Shown: positions 18,769-32,814, counted from the first letter of the stretch. The stretch is 64,000 bases of DNA from Nostoc sp. 'Peltigera membranacea cyanobiont' 210A (GCF_002246015.1 NZ_NOLJ01000004.1:514350-578349); one strand, 5' to 3'. A program made the numbers and translations. The notes: a model not told the origin generated them from the sequence alone.

Positions 18769-18975
18769 TTACGACAAGCCAGTATTAGCGCCTTGCTTAC
18801 CAGTTGCCAGTTCCACCTTGATAATTGTGCCACCTGCTTTTTGAATGCGTTGCTGTTCGCGGAACCAGTTTTCATAAGGAACTAGCTTAGTGAAGTAAGT
18901 ATTTTGCAGTTCGCGTTGGGTACGAATTCGGGTTTGGCTGGGAACTAGAGCAGTAATTTTAAACAAACGGGACAT
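18769..18975 (-). CDS. apcC: phycobilisome small core linker LC (ApcC)
   Basis: A 68-aa CpcD/ApcC-type linker (MSRLFKITALVPSQTRIRTQ...). ApcC caps the allophycocyanin trimers at cylinder ends in the phycobilisome core. Length and sequence match the ~7.8-kDa family. A good ribosome-binding site (AGGAGA) sits 11-16 bases before the ATG. It is the last gene of the apc operon, 222 bases after apcB, with a terminator directly downstream. The spacing is long enough for an internal processing or attenuation signal, which is common in apc operons, but none was identified here. Confidence 0.97.
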   Translation of the reverse strand: MSRLFKITALVPSQTRIRTQRELQNTYFTKLVPYENWFREQQRIQKAGGTIIKVELATGKQGANTGLS

Positions 18976-19197
18976 ATTTTGAAAATCTCCTGTATACCTT
19001 GTGAAAACTTTTTTATCTCAAAATCTTGAGTGCAAATCTTTTAATCATTCAAAGGCTGGAAATCAAACATCAATACTAGACCACCAACACTCATCACTGA
19101 TAATTTACCAAGATAAGCAATATAACGTTCTAGCACTCACGGCTGATTTCCAGACCTTAATAAAGCCGCACCTAAATTCTTAAGCGCAAACTAGTTC

Positions 19198-19686
19198 TTA
19201 GCTTAAGCCAGAGGAGATATAGTCTAAGTAAACGCCCATTTCCTTACCAGCATCAGAACCTACCAAACTGGCGGTTACTTCTTTGATTGCTTGGATAGCT
19301 TGTACGGTAGCACCGACGGGAACGCCCAAGGAGTTATAGGTTTCCTTCAAGCCATTGAGCACACGCTCATCTAGGATGGAAGGATCGCCAGCTAACATAG
19401 CGTAGGTGGCATAGCGGAGGTAATAGTCCAAATCGCGGATGCAAGCAGCATAACGGCGAGTGGTGTACATGTTGCCGCCGGGACGGGTGATGTCAGAGTA
19501 TAGCAAAGATTTTGCTACAGCTTCTTTGACGATCGCAGCAGCGTTAGCGCTGATTGTGCTAGCAGCACGTACCCGTAGTTCGCCAGTGGCGAAGTAGCCT
19601 TTTAGCTTTTGTAAAGCAGAAGCGTCTAAGTATTTACCTTGAACGTCTGCGGAGTTAATGACAGCGGTAATTGCGTCTTGAGCCAT
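19198..19686 (-). CDS. apcB: allophycocyanin beta subunit
   Basis: A 162-aa phycobiliprotein ([20 protein letters not shown]...). Cys82 in [17 protein letters not shown] is the phycocyanobilin attachment site, and Asn72 in GGNMYTT is the position normally gamma-N-methylated. With ApcA it forms the trimeric discs of the phycobilisome core, which pass light energy to the photosystems. It starts 57 bases after apcA on the same strand, preceded by AAGGAAT as ribosome-binding site. Confidence 0.98.
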   Translation of the reverse strand: MAQDAITAVINSADVQGKYLDASALQKLKGYFATGELRVRAASTISANAAAIVKEAVAKSLLYSDITRPGGNMYTTRRYAACIRDLDYYLRYATYAMLAGDPSILDERVLNGLKETYNSLGVPVGATVQAIQAIKEVTASLVGSDAGKEMGVYLDYISSGLS

Positions 19687-19743
19687 GTTGTTAATTCCTT
19701 ATTTCCAACCGTATTGCAATATCAGTAGGTAAACAGCTTCACC

Positions 19744-20232
19744 CTATCCTAGAAGGGCGCCAACTAGGTAGTCGAAGTAGCCACTAGCTTCACTAGCGTC
19801 ATCACCAGAGAGCAATGTCGAAGCTCCATTCTTCAGCCCACGGATACCTTCAGCAACACCATCGATAGGAGTTCCCAAGGACTTGTACAGTTCACGGGCA
19901 CCAATAACACCAATTTCTTCGATGGGGGTGACATCACCAGCAACGATACCGTAGGTAACGAGGCGGAGGTAATAATCTAGGTCACGCAGACAAGTAGCAG
20001 TCAATTCTTGACCGTAAGCGTTACCACCAGGAGACACAACATCAGGACGCTTTTGGAAAAGTTGATCGCCAGCTTGCTTAACGAGCCGTTCGCGATTTTC
20101 TGATAAAACTTGAGCAATCCGCACACGGCGCTCGCCACTTGCAACAAAGGACTTGATCCGATCTAACTCACCAGGGCTGAGGTAGCGGGCTTCTGCATCA
20201 GCATTCACGATAGCTTTCGTGACAATACTCAT
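19744..20232 (-). CDS. apcA: allophycocyanin alpha subunit
   Basis: A 162-aa phycobiliprotein ([21 protein letters not shown]...). Cys81 in [16 protein letters not shown] binds phycocyanobilin. It pairs with ApcB in the core cylinders. A strong GGAGGA site (complement of 20241-20246) lies 8 bases before the ATG. The 386-base region between apcE and apcA probably carries the major apcA promoter, since apcAB is usually expressed far more strongly than apcE. Confidence 0.98.
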   Translation of the reverse strand: MSIVTKAIVNADAEARYLSPGELDRIKSFVASGERRVRIAQVLSENRERLVKQAGDQLFQKRPDVVSPGGNAYGQELTATCLRDLDYYLRLVTYGIVAGDVTPIEEIGVIGARELYKSLGTPIDGVAEGIRGLKNGASTLLSGDDASEASGYFDYLVGALLG

Positions 20233-20618
20233 TAATGGATTCCTCCAATACGAATGAAACCAGGATTTGATTAAACTGGTGCGACTTTGAGTTTGGTTTA
20301 CTGAGTTTGTTTTCTCGTCCTTTTAGACACAACAGTTTCACAACTGCTACGGCTAAAAAATTACGAGTTTGCTTGAGTCAAGATTAGTACACAAGCTTTC
20401 AAACTCAGTTACCTTCCGCAAAACATTTTCCGGCATTCTGTTGAGCATTTATGACTGCTCTTAATACTTTGTAATATTGCTTTTCAGAATTTACTGTTTT
20501 AACTGCAATCTGAGAGCGGTATTACGAAAGGTTAAGAAGGGGACAGGGGAAAGGTTACAGGGGATAGGGAACAGTAAATAATCTGTACCCTATTCCCTAA
20601 TTTCCTACTCCCTACTCC
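20233..20618. promoter_or_regulatory. apcE-apcA spacer with probable apcA promoter and short repeats
   Basis: A 386-base gap inside the operon. Its apcE-proximal end (about 20535-20617) holds G-rich/C-rich short repeats that fold back on themselves (GGGATAGGG ... CCCTATTCCC), possibly an attenuating hairpin after apcE. The apcA-proximal part likely has the apcA promoter and leader; no exact promoter elements are claimed. Confidence 0.45.
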
Positions 20619-24489
<3,871 letters not shown>

Positions 24490-25020
24490 ATGCACAAAAG
24501 TTGTAAATTTAACTATTTATTCAATGCTACCCTATCTGCGATCGCAGTTATTTTGGCTGTCACTCCTGCAAATGCGCTTCCAGAACAAAACATCAGCACC
24601 GTTGTCAAGTGGGCAAAGAGCAGACCTCAACTACCAACACTGAGATACAACAGCGAAGCCCACGGCTACGAGGGTACAAAGGGAAATTTATACTTTTATG
24701 CTGATGTCACTTCTCAAAGTGGGACAGTGACTAAAGAAGGTATAACTGTTAGTGGTGATAAACGCCTCAAATTCACCACAAAAAATGCCAATGCAGTGAA
24801 ATTGTTACAAAATATTTATAATTCTAATATTGGCAATGATTTCCAGAAGTCCCGATATATCACCAAAGTTGGACGTGACCAGTTTTATCGTGGACAAAAG
24901 TTTGCTTACATCGCTGCCGAGGTACAAGGTGGGTCATCATTGCAGATAATTCCCTTGAATAAGTTGCAAAAATTTATAGATAATGCCAAATATTGCCAAA
25001 CCAATCAATGCGACGTTTAA
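24490..25020 (+). CDS. secreted protein of unknown function
   Basis: A 176-aa protein I do not recognise. Residues 1-30 are a signal peptide (basic start MHKSCKF, hydrophobic core ATLSAIAVILAV, cleavage after ANA-LPEQ). The mature part has mixed alpha/beta composition, begins with ISTVVKWAKSRPQLPTL and ends with a Cys pair (YCQTNQC) that could form a disulfide in the periplasm. The ATG at 24490 is the natural start. Its stop abuts the stop of the convergent comB gene with no gap. Function cannot be inferred. Confidence 0.75.
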   Translation: MHKSCKFNYLFNATLSAIAVILAVTPANALPEQNISTVVKWAKSRPQLPTLRYNSEAHGYEGTKGNLYFYADVTSQSGTVTKEGITVSGDKRLKFTTKNANAVKLLQNIYNSNIGNDFQKSRYITKVGRDQFYRGQKFAYIAAEVQGGSSLQIIPLNKLQKFIDNAKYCQTNQCDV

Positions 25021-25755
25021 TTAACCTTGTAGCCTGTAATTTATATAAGCATTATCAGTAAATAAAGGCACGCAATCACTTACGTTGTAAGCGGCGGACA
25101 GTTCAACATCTGACTCAAAACCTTTTTCAATCAACTCTTTACCAGAACTGCATTTTTTCAAGTACCCCAGTAAATCCTGCTGGAAAGCCTGAAATGTTAC
25201 CACAGCGACTTCGGCTTCTGATGATAGACTGCCATCTAAATAACTGAGAATTGCGCCAGCACCAATTAAATCTTCAAATGCAGGACGTAAGCTACCATCT
25301 TCTTTCCACCTCTCACCGGCAGGAATCACAGCGATTTTATCACCATACTTTTGAGCAAACTGCGCTACAGCTTGGCAATTTCGCAAGCAACCAGCCAAAG
25401 TTGGTGTATTCCCTGTATGTAAAGTCAGAAAAGAACCATTGGGTGACGGTAAAACTAGTCTGGTTCCAGCAGGAATCTGAGCTAGCGATTTTGGTGAGAG
25501 AGAATATCCACTTATTGTCCAACGTTGTCTATGACTTGCCAATTCTGCTCGCACTGACTTGGCATAATCTATAGCTGATTCATCTTTATATGCGTAAGGA
25601 AAAATTATTGCGCCGTTGTTGGTGGCAATTTCTACACAAGTGGAAAAAGAGAGAACATCAACTATCACAATTACATCACTAATGGGAGCGAGTTGAGCAA
25701 CACCTTGTGAACCCCATTCACAGCGTAAATTAAACTCTGATTGATTGTAAATCAT
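25021..25755 (-). CDS. comB: 2-phosphosulfolactate phosphatase (ComB family)
   Basis: A 244-aa enzyme of the ComB family, which in archaeal coenzyme M synthesis removes phosphate from 2-phosphosulfolactate. Visible family features are VIVIVDVLSFSTCVEIAT near residue 30, LVLPSPNGSFLTL in the middle, the acidic loop RPAFEDLIGAGAIL, and the C-terminal DCVPLF segment. Cyanobacteria carry this family without making coenzyme M, so the true substrate, perhaps sulfolactate-related or another phosphoester, is open. The gene is monocistronic here and its terminal codon directly abuts the convergent secreted-protein gene. Confidence 0.85.
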   Translation of the reverse strand: MIYNQSEFNLRCEWGSQGVAQLAPISDVIVIVDVLSFSTCVEIATNNGAIIFPYAYKDESAIDYAKSVRAELASHRQRWTISGYSLSPKSLAQIPAGTRLVLPSPNGSFLTLHTGNTPTLAGCLRNCQAVAQFAQKYGDKIAVIPAGERWKEDGSLRPAFEDLIGAGAILSYLDGSLSSEAEVAVVTFQAFQQDLLGYLKKCSSGKELIEKGFESDVELSAAYNVSDCVPLFTDNAYINYRLQG

Positions 25756-25910
25756 TGGTGCGATCGCAAAATATAATATGATAAAAATTAAACCATAGAT
25801 AAGTAAGGCAGTGTAAATAATTAAAGGTTTATAGTCAGCACAAAGCGTGTTTCTCTTAGTATAAGATATCCATACAATTTCAACCTGTTAAACTCACATT
25901 AAAACAATAA

Positions 25911-26582
25911 TCATAGATTATTTATTATCCATGTATCTAATTGTTTCCAAGGTATTATTACAAGGTTATTTTCATTATTTTTATCTACATTAATATCATG
26001 CCAATATGACTTTATTGCTCTTTTTACTATTACTATTTCAATGCCATCTCTATTGCTAACTTCAAATTTTTTGCTTGAACACCATATAATTGCAGTCTTA
26101 TTTGATACTTTCTCTAGTAAAATTAATGCTTTCTCTCCTTTTTCAAAACATGCATATGACCAAGCTGTATACACATTAAACTTGATATTTCTAAAGCAAT
26201 CTGATTCAAATTCATCCTTTTGTCCTTTCAAGATGGCTAGGGGTTTTGCAGTGACCTTTGCACCTCTATTTTTCACAGATATGACTTGTACAAAAGCGAT
26301 CAATTTTGCAGATCGGCAATCATTCAAAAAAGTGTATGGACCTGAACGTTGATATTCTTCTTTAAAGTCAAGGTAGTATTTAGGTAATAGCGATTCTTCC
26401 AACTCACAATCTGGAGGAAGTGGGTCAGTTATCAATTGGAACATCTCACTTAATTCGTCATAATATTCATTCAGGGTGTGACAATATTCAGATGTATCTT
26501 TAGAACTGGATTCCATAGAATGTTTTAGTTGCCTTAAAATATTTAAATCATCTTCGGAGAGTTCTGCATAATATTGAAACAT
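25911..26582 (-). CDS. hypothetical protein
   Basis: A 223-aa soluble protein I do not recognise. The ATG at 26582 follows GGAG on the minus strand. The N-terminal ~75 residues are acidic and helical (YYAELSEDDLNILRQLKHSM), and the C-terminal two-thirds look beta-rich (LIAFVQVISVKNRGAKVTAKP) with several Cys and Trp, ending in KQLDTWIINNL. There is no signal peptide or transmembrane segment. Composition is AT-rich compared with neighbours, which hints at accessory origin. No neighbour suggests a role. Confidence 0.65.
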   Translation of the reverse strand: MFQYYAELSEDDLNILRQLKHSMESSSKDTSEYCHTLNEYYDELSEMFQLITDPLPPDCELEESLLPKYYLDFKEEYQRSGPYTFLNDCRSAKLIAFVQVISVKNRGAKVTAKPLAILKGQKDEFESDCFRNIKFNVYTAWSYACFEKGEKALILLEKVSNKTAIIWCSSKKFEVSNRDGIEIVIVKRAIKSYWHDINVDKNNENNLVIIPWKQLDTWIINNL

Positions 26583-27097
26583 TAGCGATTTTCACTCCAT
26601 TTTAAAATAATTACAGATGTTCAAAGAGCAATTGAAATTATAATATTTGTACAATTTTAACAGTTTTCTAGAAGATATTCTCATTTTAGCGCAATATATA
26701 ATTCTTGTTAGTTAGATAACTGCGTATATCATTTATTTTAGTTTGCTTGTTACTTTCAGGGCTAAAACCCTTACTATCAAATCTAATATGAAAAAAACTT
26801 AAATATAAGGCTTTAATCTAAGCTAAAAATTGTAAACTAGATAAAAATTTAAAAGTAAAAATCCCATGAATATAGTTGTAAAAATTCCCAGTGTGTCGGT
26901 TAAGCTTGAGCAAAGATATTACTTTGCAGATTAGGAACATACAGACTATTAGCAGCACAAAAACAAATTTTACCCTCCTTATAAACGCGAATTTACTGGC
27001 TTTGCTGTTGGATAAGTAGTAAAAAATAAGCAATAGTAATCTTTGCTCTAATCAGCCACTATCCGCTAAACTCAGAAATGCTGCGTTATTCCTCATC
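26583..27097. other. AT-rich intergenic region
   Basis: A 515-base gap between divergent genes. It contains a 71-codon minus-strand frame (26818-27033) that is Phe/Ile/Lys-rich simply because of base composition. I see no other feature. It should hold both divergent promoters. Confidence 0.5.
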
Positions 27098-28279
27098 ATG
27101 TCCGATTCCCAAACTGTTAGTGCTGCTGTTGCCAAACTCTACAATACCTACCCCTTTCCGCCGGAAGCCCTGTTAGATGAACCACCTCCAGGCTATAACT
27201 GGCGCTGGAATTGGCTAGCCGCTCATAACTTCTGCACAGGTCAAAAACCCCAAAAACAAGATATTCGGATTTTAGATGCAGGTTGCGGTACTGGTGTGGG
27301 TACGGAGTACCTGGTTCACCTCAATCCCCAGGCTTCTGTTGTGGGAATTGACCTCAGCACTGGCGCTTTAGCTGTAGCCAAAGAACGTTGTCAGCGTTCA
27401 GGGGCTAACCGCGTTGAATTTCATCACCTCAGTTTGTTTGATGTGGAACAGTTGCCGGGTGAGTTTGATTTAATTAACTGTGTTGGCGTTTTGCACCATA
27501 CCCCCGATCCCATTCGCGGTATTCAAGCTTTGGCGAAGAAGTTAGCCCCAGGCGGCTTAATGCACATTTTTGTGTATGGGGAGTTGGGGCGCTGGGAAAT
27601 TCAACTCATGCAAAAAGCGATCGCACTTATTCAAGGTGACAAAAAAGGCGACTACCGCGATGGTGTCCAAGTTGGGCGACAAATATTTGCTTCCTTACCA
27701 GAAAATAACCGAATTGTCAAATACGATAAACAGCGTTGGTCACTAGAAAACAATAAGGATGAATACTTTGCTGATATGTACGTTCATCCTCAAGAAATTG
27801 ACTACAACATTGAAACGCTGTTTGAATTAATAGATGCTTCGGGATTAGAATTTATTGGTTTCTCGAATCCGAATTTCTGGGATTTACAGAGACTTTTGGG
27901 TAAAGCACCAGAGTTAGTGGAACGGGCAAAAGAATTGAGCGATCGCCAGCTTTATCGCCTGATAGAATTATTAGACCCAGAAGTAACTCATTACGAGTTT
28001 TTCCTCGGTCGTCCTCCTTTAATCAAAGCCGACTGGTCGGAAGATCACGTATTACTGGCAGCGATTCCCGAACTTAATCCTTGTCTTGAGGGATTTCCCA
28101 GTCAATGTTTCTTTAATTACGATTACCAGATAGTTAATTTATCTGTACCAGAGTTTGAGTTTATGCAAAGATGTCATGCTAATGCCACAGTTGCAGAGAT
28201 ATTGACAAATGTAGAACTGGGATTGGATGGGGTAAGAACCCTTTTGCAACAGCAGTTGATTTTATTGACACCTGCTTAG
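27098..28279 (+). CDS. class I SAM-dependent methyltransferase
   Basis: A 393-aa protein. After a short N-terminal segment (VAKLYNTYPFPPEALL), motif I is RILDAGCGTGVGTEYLV, strand 2 ends VVGIDLSTGAL, and motif IV is FDLINCVGVLHHTPDP, the pattern of the methyltransferase-11/12 superfamily. The C-terminal ~170 residues are an extra domain, with a wide conserved region (YFADMYVHPQEIDYN) seen in a group of cyanobacterial methyltransferases. The substrate is unknown. It is convergent with bioB, and a shared bidirectional terminator lies between them. Confidence 0.88.
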   Translation: MSDSQTVSAAVAKLYNTYPFPPEALLDEPPPGYNWRWNWLAAHNFCTGQKPQKQDIRILDAGCGTGVGTEYLVHLNPQASVVGIDLSTGALAVAKERCQRSGANRVEFHHLSLFDVEQLPGEFDLINCVGVLHHTPDPIRGIQALAKKLAPGGLMHIFVYGELGRWEIQLMQKAIALIQGDKKGDYRDGVQVGRQIFASLPENNRIVKYDKQRWSLENNKDEYFADMYVHPQEIDYNIETLFELIDASGLEFIGFSNPNFWDLQRLLGKAPELVERAKELSDRQLYRLIELLDPEVTHYEFFLGRPPLIKADWSEDHVLLAAIPELNPCLEGFPSQCFFNYDYQIVNLSVPEFEFMQRCHANATVAEILTNVELGLDGVRTLLQQQLILLTPA

Positions 28280-28295
28280 GGAATTCAAGTAAGAA

Positions 28296-28349
28296 ATATC
28301 TAATTATTTATTGTGGGATGGGCCTTTCGGTTATCCCACAATTAGATAT
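28296..28349. terminator. bidirectional terminator between methyltransferase gene and bioB
   Basis: A long hairpin lies between the two convergent stops. The inner stem is TTGTGGGAT (28311-28319) with ATCCCACAA (28333-28341), and a second outer stem, ATATCTAATT (28296-28305) with AATTAGATAT (28340-28349), partly overlaps it. It can terminate both transcripts. Confidence 0.7.
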
Positions 28350-29477
28350 TTACCCTACAATAGCCGAACTTGCTACCTTCTCCTGTCTTTGGGAAGGCGG
28401 ACGCATTCCCAAACCAAGTAAATTCAGCATTTCTCGGTCAGTATCGTAATCTGGACAGGGAGTTGTCACAGTCAACATCTTGTTGTCGTCGCTGGAAAAG
28501 ATAGAATTGGCTCCTGCCATAAAGCAGAAAGCTTGCTCAACTTGAGAAAGTCTCGCCCTTCCAGCGCTAAGACGCACATCGGAAGCTGGCATTAAAATCC
28601 TGGCTGTGGCAATCATCCGCACAATATCCCAAATGGGGACATCAGGCTGATTTTCTAAAGGTGTGCCTGGTACTTGTGAAAGAATATTAATTGGCACGGA
28701 TTCTGGATGGGGATGTAAGTTTGCCAGAGTTTGTAACATACCAACACGGTCATCGACAGTTTCGCCCAAGCCTAAGATACCGCCGGAACAGACAGTAACA
28801 TTTGTCTGACGGACATTCTCAATTGTGTTCAAGCGATCGCTATATGTCCTTGTGGTAATAATTGTGCTGTAATATTCCTGCGAGGTATCTAAGTTATGGT
28901 TGTAGGCATAAAGTCCCGCTTCTTCCAATTTCCTGGCTTGATTGGCCGTCAACATACCCAGAGTGCAGCACACTTCTAAACCCATTGCGGTTACATCCTT
29001 GACCATTTCCAGGACTTCCTCAAATTGTGAGTTATCCCGGACTTCACGCCAAGCAGCACCCATACAAATGCGACTAACACCAGTTTCTTTTGCTTTCTGG
29101 GCAATGTTAACTACAGTTTCCTTTTCTAGGAGTGCTTGCGCCTTTACCTCTGTTTTATAGCGAGAAGATTGGGCGCAGTAGCTACAATCTTCTGGACAAC
29201 CTCCGGTTTTAATCGATATGAGTTTACAAACTTGTATTTTTGTTGGGTCATGATATTGGCGATGCACGCTAGCAGCTTGATAAATAAGCTCTAGCAATGG
29301 CGTGTTGTATATCGCCCGAATCTCTAATTCCTGCCAATCGTAGCGTATTCCCACCACATCACTATCCTTCTTGTAGACTGGGTTAATCAAGAGCTGTTTT
29401 TTGCTTGAATCTGCTGCGGTACAGCGTTTAGGCAAAGCGATTTTATTGAAGTTATGCCGCGCACTGTGCTTTATCAC
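28350..29477 (-). CDS. bioB: biotin synthase
   Basis: A radical-SAM enzyme that inserts sulfur into dethiobiotin to form biotin. The 4Fe-4S motif is [13 protein letters not shown]; other family features are [26 protein letters not shown], the sulfur-insertion Cys in [13 protein letters not shown], and RLSAGR. As drawn, the protein is 375 aa from a GTG at 29477, longer than the usual ~335. Two consecutive GTG codons at 29352-29357 give [11 protein letters not shown], which I recall as the normal cyanobacterial N-terminus, so the true start is probably 29357. No other biotin gene is adjacent. Confidence 0.95.
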   Translation of the reverse strand: MIKHSARHNFNKIALPKRCTAADSSKKQLLINPVYKKDSDVVGIRYDWQELEIRAIYNTPLLELIYQAASVHRQYHDPTKIQVCKLISIKTGGCPEDCSYCAQSSRYKTEVKAQALLEKETVVNIAQKAKETGVSRICMGAAWREVRDNSQFEEVLEMVKDVTAMGLEVCCTLGMLTANQARKLEEAGLYAYNHNLDTSQEYYSTIITTRTYSDRLNTIENVRQTNVTVCSGGILGLGETVDDRVGMLQTLANLHPHPESVPINILSQVPGTPLENQPDVPIWDIVRMIATARILMPASDVRLSAGRARLSQVEQAFCFMAGANSIFSSDDNKMLTVTTPCPDYDTDREMLNLLGLGMRPPSQRQEKVASSAIVG

Positions 29478-29786
29478 CCATTGGCTCTCAATCCTTCCGC
29501 TCTAGATATTAGACATCAGCTTATCAAGATTTTGGTTGAATGGCAGATTAAGAGCAAAAATACTCATGTATTGGGGATTTGGGATTTGGGATTGAGGGGA
29601 CTTATGCAACTGGCGCATATATCTTTTGTTGGTCAACAGTCAACTGAGTGGCTTTAGGATAAAACAGGCGGATTTTGCCTGTATAGCCGCTAATTCTATT
29701 CCCCCTAGCTGCTAAACCACAGGTTATGAGAGAATTTATAAAATTTAGAGAATGTTTTGGGAAGAATCCCGCCGATTAAGCAATTT

Positions 29787-30359
29787 ATGATATCAGAACT
29801 GCCAATAATTGCAAGCGATCGCCTATTATTACGAGCAGCGATCCATGAAGATATACCCAAAATTCTCAAATACTTCATTGATAACAAAACTTATCTCACT
29901 CCATTTTATCCTCTTTGGGCTGATGGTTTTTTCACTGAAGAATATTGGCAATATCAGATAGAGAATAGTTTTCTAGAATTTATCAATGGGCAATCGTTAA
30001 AACTATTTGTTTTTACCAAAAAAAATCCTACCGTAGTTATTGGAACAGTCAATTTTAGTAATTTTGTCCGAGGAGCCGCTCATTTTTGCTATGTGGGATA
30101 TAGCCTTGCTGAAAATAAACAAGGTAAAGGCTATATGACAGAGGGGTTAAAATCCGCAACTCAATATCTATTTGAAGAGTTAAATTTTCACCGAGTTATG
30201 GCTAATTATATGCCTCACAATCGGCGCAGTGGTAATGTACTCAAAAGACTCGGTTTTGTCGTTGAAGGATACGCTAGAGACTATTTGTTAATTAATGGGC
30301 AATGGGAAGATCATATTTTGACAAGTCTGACAAATACTCATTGGAAAGCACCTAATTAA
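29787..30359 (+). CDS. GNAT-family N-acetyltransferase (RimJ/RimL type)
   Basis: A 190-aa enzyme from the ATG at 29787 (MISELPIIASDRLLLRAAI); a TTG at 29757 would add ten residues of low likelihood. The GNAT core is visible: strand 4 with FCYVGYSLAENKQGKGYMTEG (acetyl-CoA pyrophosphate loop, Q/RxxGxG/A-like), then a helix, HRVMANYMPHNRRSGNVLKR and LGFVVEGYARDYLLINGQWEDH, the last being the RimJ/RimL-type C-terminal signature. Such enzymes acetylate protein N-termini, often ribosomal proteins, or small amines. The substrate is not determinable. It is a single gene with no clear operon partner. Confidence 0.9.
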   Translation: MISELPIIASDRLLLRAAIHEDIPKILKYFIDNKTYLTPFYPLWADGFFTEEYWQYQIENSFLEFINGQSLKLFVFTKKNPTVVIGTVNFSNFVRGAAHFCYVGYSLAENKQGKGYMTEGLKSATQYLFEELNFHRVMANYMPHNRRSGNVLKRLGFVVEGYARDYLLINGQWEDHILTSLTNTHWKAPN

Positions 30360-30556
30360 TACTCTGATATCTATATAAAAATTAATTTTGTATATGAATT
30401 GTGAATATATACACATTCATAGTAAATTCATAATAACTACACAAGAACTCCACAAGCAAATGCAATAGTAATATTTGTTCACTAAGAGGCTCAGTTATTA
30501 AGGTTAGCTTTAGCCGATGTGTTCAATTTTATTAAATAGTTGAGGAGTTTTTTAAA

Positions 30557-31012
30557 ATGCTCATTAATTCTATAAAGTGCTTATCTGTCTTTTCGACTAT
30601 CTTCGCTTTTGCTACCATCTTAAACGGAGTTGTCTTGGCAGCACCAGGCCCAAATTCTGCCACTACACCAGCCTTAAAAACTCAGATTAGTGCTGCATCA
30701 CACCAGCCAATCAAACTCACACAGCAACAGCGGCTACAAATCCAAGTTGCTCGCCAGCAAAGAGATAAAGATATTGAGGCTCTATTAAACCCGTCCCAAG
30801 ATACTAAATTTAAGGCGGCACTGCAATCCCGTCAGAGAATCAGAATAGTGTTAAAATCTTTGGATCTGAATCAAGATCAACAGAAACAGGTTCAATCAAT
30901 TTTGCAAGCTTATAACCTGCAAGTGAAAAAAATTCTAGCTTCACAGGTATCACAAACAACATCAAAGCCAGTAGGAATTGTTGCACCACCATCAGAACCA
31001 ATTAAAAAATAA
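30557..31012 (+). CDS. small secreted helical protein (Spy-like)
   Basis: A 151-aa protein with a signal peptide (about residues 1-28, core VFSTIFAFATILNGVVLA, cleavage at ALA-AP or nearby). The mature part is predicted mostly helical: a basic Gln-rich helix (LTQQQRLQIQVARQQRDKDI), then RIRIVLKSLDLNQDQQKQVQ with the LNQDQ heptad-like motif that recalls Spy/CpxP-type periplasmic chaperones. That relation is inference from helical pattern and length only. A strong terminator follows at 31048-31096. Upstream is a 197-base gap with a good GAGGAG ribosome site. Confidence 0.7.
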   Translation: MLINSIKCLSVFSTIFAFATILNGVVLAAPGPNSATTPALKTQISAASHQPIKLTQQQRLQIQVARQQRDKDIEALLNPSQDTKFKAALQSRQRIRIVLKSLDLNQDQQKQVQSILQAYNLQVKKILASQVSQTTSKPVGIVAPPSEPIKK

Positions 31013-31047
31013 AAAATCAGCTTTATTTAATTAAGATTAAGTTTCGG

Positions 31048-31096
31048 AAGACTGGCGGATTTTATCCAAACTTCGGTTGAGCCAGTCTTATTTTTT
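31048..31096 (+). terminator. intrinsic terminator after the Spy-like gene
   Basis: A 9-bp stem AAGACTGGC (31048-31056) pairs with GCCAGTCTT (31081-31089), with a loop of about 24 bases that can itself form a small hairpin, followed by a T-run (31091-31096). It sits 35 bases past the stop at 31012. Confidence 0.8.
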
Positions 31097-31275
31097 ATTT
31101 ATCAAAACAGAATTCAGGAGTCAGGAGCCAGAATTCTGTTGGGTATTTTGTGCGCCTGCCAGATTTTGATGGCGGCGCTGCCATATTTTAGATATGGGTC
31201 GCTTTTTGCGTCTATGCTGATGATGCTGAAGGCAGAGGTAGTATTAAAGGAAGAATGAATTAAGCTTTGCTCGTA

Positions 31276-32754
31276 ATGACTCTGGCTGAAACCCCAAACT
31301 ACAAGAATTCTAGCAATCCTTTTCTCACCCTCAACTACGAAAGCGCTTTAGAATCTCTAGGCGGCGACTACTACGATGAGGTTGCAGCGGCGGAATTTCC
31401 CCAACACATCCTGCGTTGGCGTAACGATGAACTATTACCCCGTTTCGGTCTAGACCCCCAAGTAGTCAAAGACGAAGATTTCATCGCAGCCTTTGGTAAA
31501 TTTCAGGGGCGCAAACCCTTGTTGGCACTGCGTTACCACGGCTATCAATTTGGTGAATATAACGGACACTTGGGTGATGGTAGAGGCTTTCTCTACGGGC
31601 AAGTACGTGCCAATGATGGCAAATTATACGATTTTGGCACTAAAGGTTCTGGGAGAACGCCCTACTCCCGTGGTGGCGATGGTATGCTGACGCTTAAAGG
31701 TGGAGTACGGGAAGTTCTGGCTGCGGAAGCATTGCACTACTTGGGTGTACGTACTTCGCGCTGTCTGAGCATGATTGAAACAGGTTTACCACTCTGGCGG
31801 GGCGATGAACCTTCGCCTACCCGTTCATCTGTGATGATTAGAATGAGCAGTTCTCATATTCGATTTGGCACTTTTGAGCGACTGCACTATTTCCAGCGTC
31901 CAGATTTAACTAAGAAGCTGTTAGACCACGTAATTGAGCAGTATTATCGACACTTAAATGCTGAAGAAGATAAATATGCTCTGTTTTACGCCGAATTAGT
32001 TAAACGGGTTGCAGAACTAGTAGCGCAGTGGATGGCGGCTGGTTTTTGTCATGCAGTCCTGAATACTGACAATATGTCGATTACGGGAGAAAGTTTTGAT
32101 TATGGGCCTTATGCATTTATCCCTACTTATGACCCATACTTTATAGCTGCATATTTTGACTATTCTGGACGCTACTGTTACAGTAATCAACCAATTATTT
32201 GCAAGCTGAATTTAGAAATGCTCCAGGAACCTTTAAAGGCGATTATTGATAAAGGCGATATGGAGACTAGTTTAGCTAGGTTTGATGAATATTATCAAGC
32301 TGAATACAGTTCTTTGATGTTGAAAAAGTTGGGTTTTGTGGAGTTGCAACATCCACAAGCTGAAGAACTCTTAAATCTCACGATTGAATTCTTGAAAGCG
32401 AGCCAAGTTGGTTATCACCAATTTTTCTATGAGATGGCTCGTACTTTTTCATCAAAATGGCGAGATGAACCAGGTTTTGTAATGAATAATTCCGATATTG
32501 TACCAGTACCGGGCGCATCAGCAATTTTTGATGATTGGTGCATAGCATACCACAAAATATTGAATGATTTTGATAGCGATGTCTACGACGGGCTACGCCT
32601 ACGCACCGATATAATTGCCCAAACTCTAGCTGTTAATAATCCCAAAACGGTATTATTAAGACCTGTAATTGAATCTATTTGGGAATCAATTGCCCAAGAA
32701 GATAATTGGCAGCCTTTTTATGAGTTAATCAAGGCAATTCAGTCTAGAAGTTAG
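31276..32754 (+). CDS. selO: protein adenylyltransferase SelO (YdiU/UPF0061)
   Basis: About 492 aa from the ATG at 31276; an in-frame TTG at 31267 would add three residues. SelO is a pseudokinase-fold enzyme that transfers AMP to proteins, linked to redox homeostasis in bacteria and mitochondria. The nucleotide-binding and catalytic parts are recognisable: [40 protein letters not shown], and [25 protein letters not shown]-type motif with the DN pair (NTDN). The C-terminal redox-active Cys/Sec of the family is absent in this short form. A 29-base copy of a dispersed repeat lies in frame at 32576-32604, encoding [12 protein letters not shown]. Confidence 0.93.
   Translation: MTLAETPNYKNSSNPFLTLNYESALESLGGDYYDEVAAAEFPQHILRWRNDELLPRFGLDPQVVKDEDFIAAFGKFQGRKPLLALRYHGYQFGEYNGHLGDGRGFLYGQVRANDGKLYDFGTKGSGRTPYSRGGDGMLTLKGGVREVLAAEALHYLGVRTSRCLSMIETGLPLWRGDEPSPTRSSVMIRMSSSHIRFGTFERLHYFQRPDLTKKLLDHVIEQYYRHLNAEEDKYALFYAELVKRVAELVAQWMAAGFCHAVLNTDNMSITGESFDYGPYAFIPTYDPYFIAAYFDYSGRYCYSNQPIICKLNLEMLQEPLKAIIDKGDMETSLARFDEYYQAEYSSLMLKKLGFVELQHPQAEELLNLTIEFLKASQVGYHQFFYEMARTFSSKWRDEPGFVMNNSDIVPVPGASAIFDDWCIAYHKILNDFDSDVYDGLRLRTDIIAQTLAVNNPKTVLLRPVIESIWESIAQEDNWQPFYELIKAIQSRS
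32576..32604 (+). repeat. dispersed repeat copy inside selO
   Basis: These 29 bases, starting GCGATGTCTACGACGG and ending CTACGCCTACGC, are identical to the intergenic copy at 61294-61322 and differ at one base from the copy at 61246-61274. Here they are read through in frame near the C-terminus of SelO. Confidence 0.9.
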
Positions 32755-32814
32755 TCAATTTACAGCTATTTTCTTTTTAAGATAGTACTTCTCGTTTGTA
32801 TGCAATACACTCTG

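Noticed and set aside
26818..27033. 71-codon hydrophobic minus-strand frame
   Set aside because: Composition follows AT-richness; no ribosome site or partner gene.
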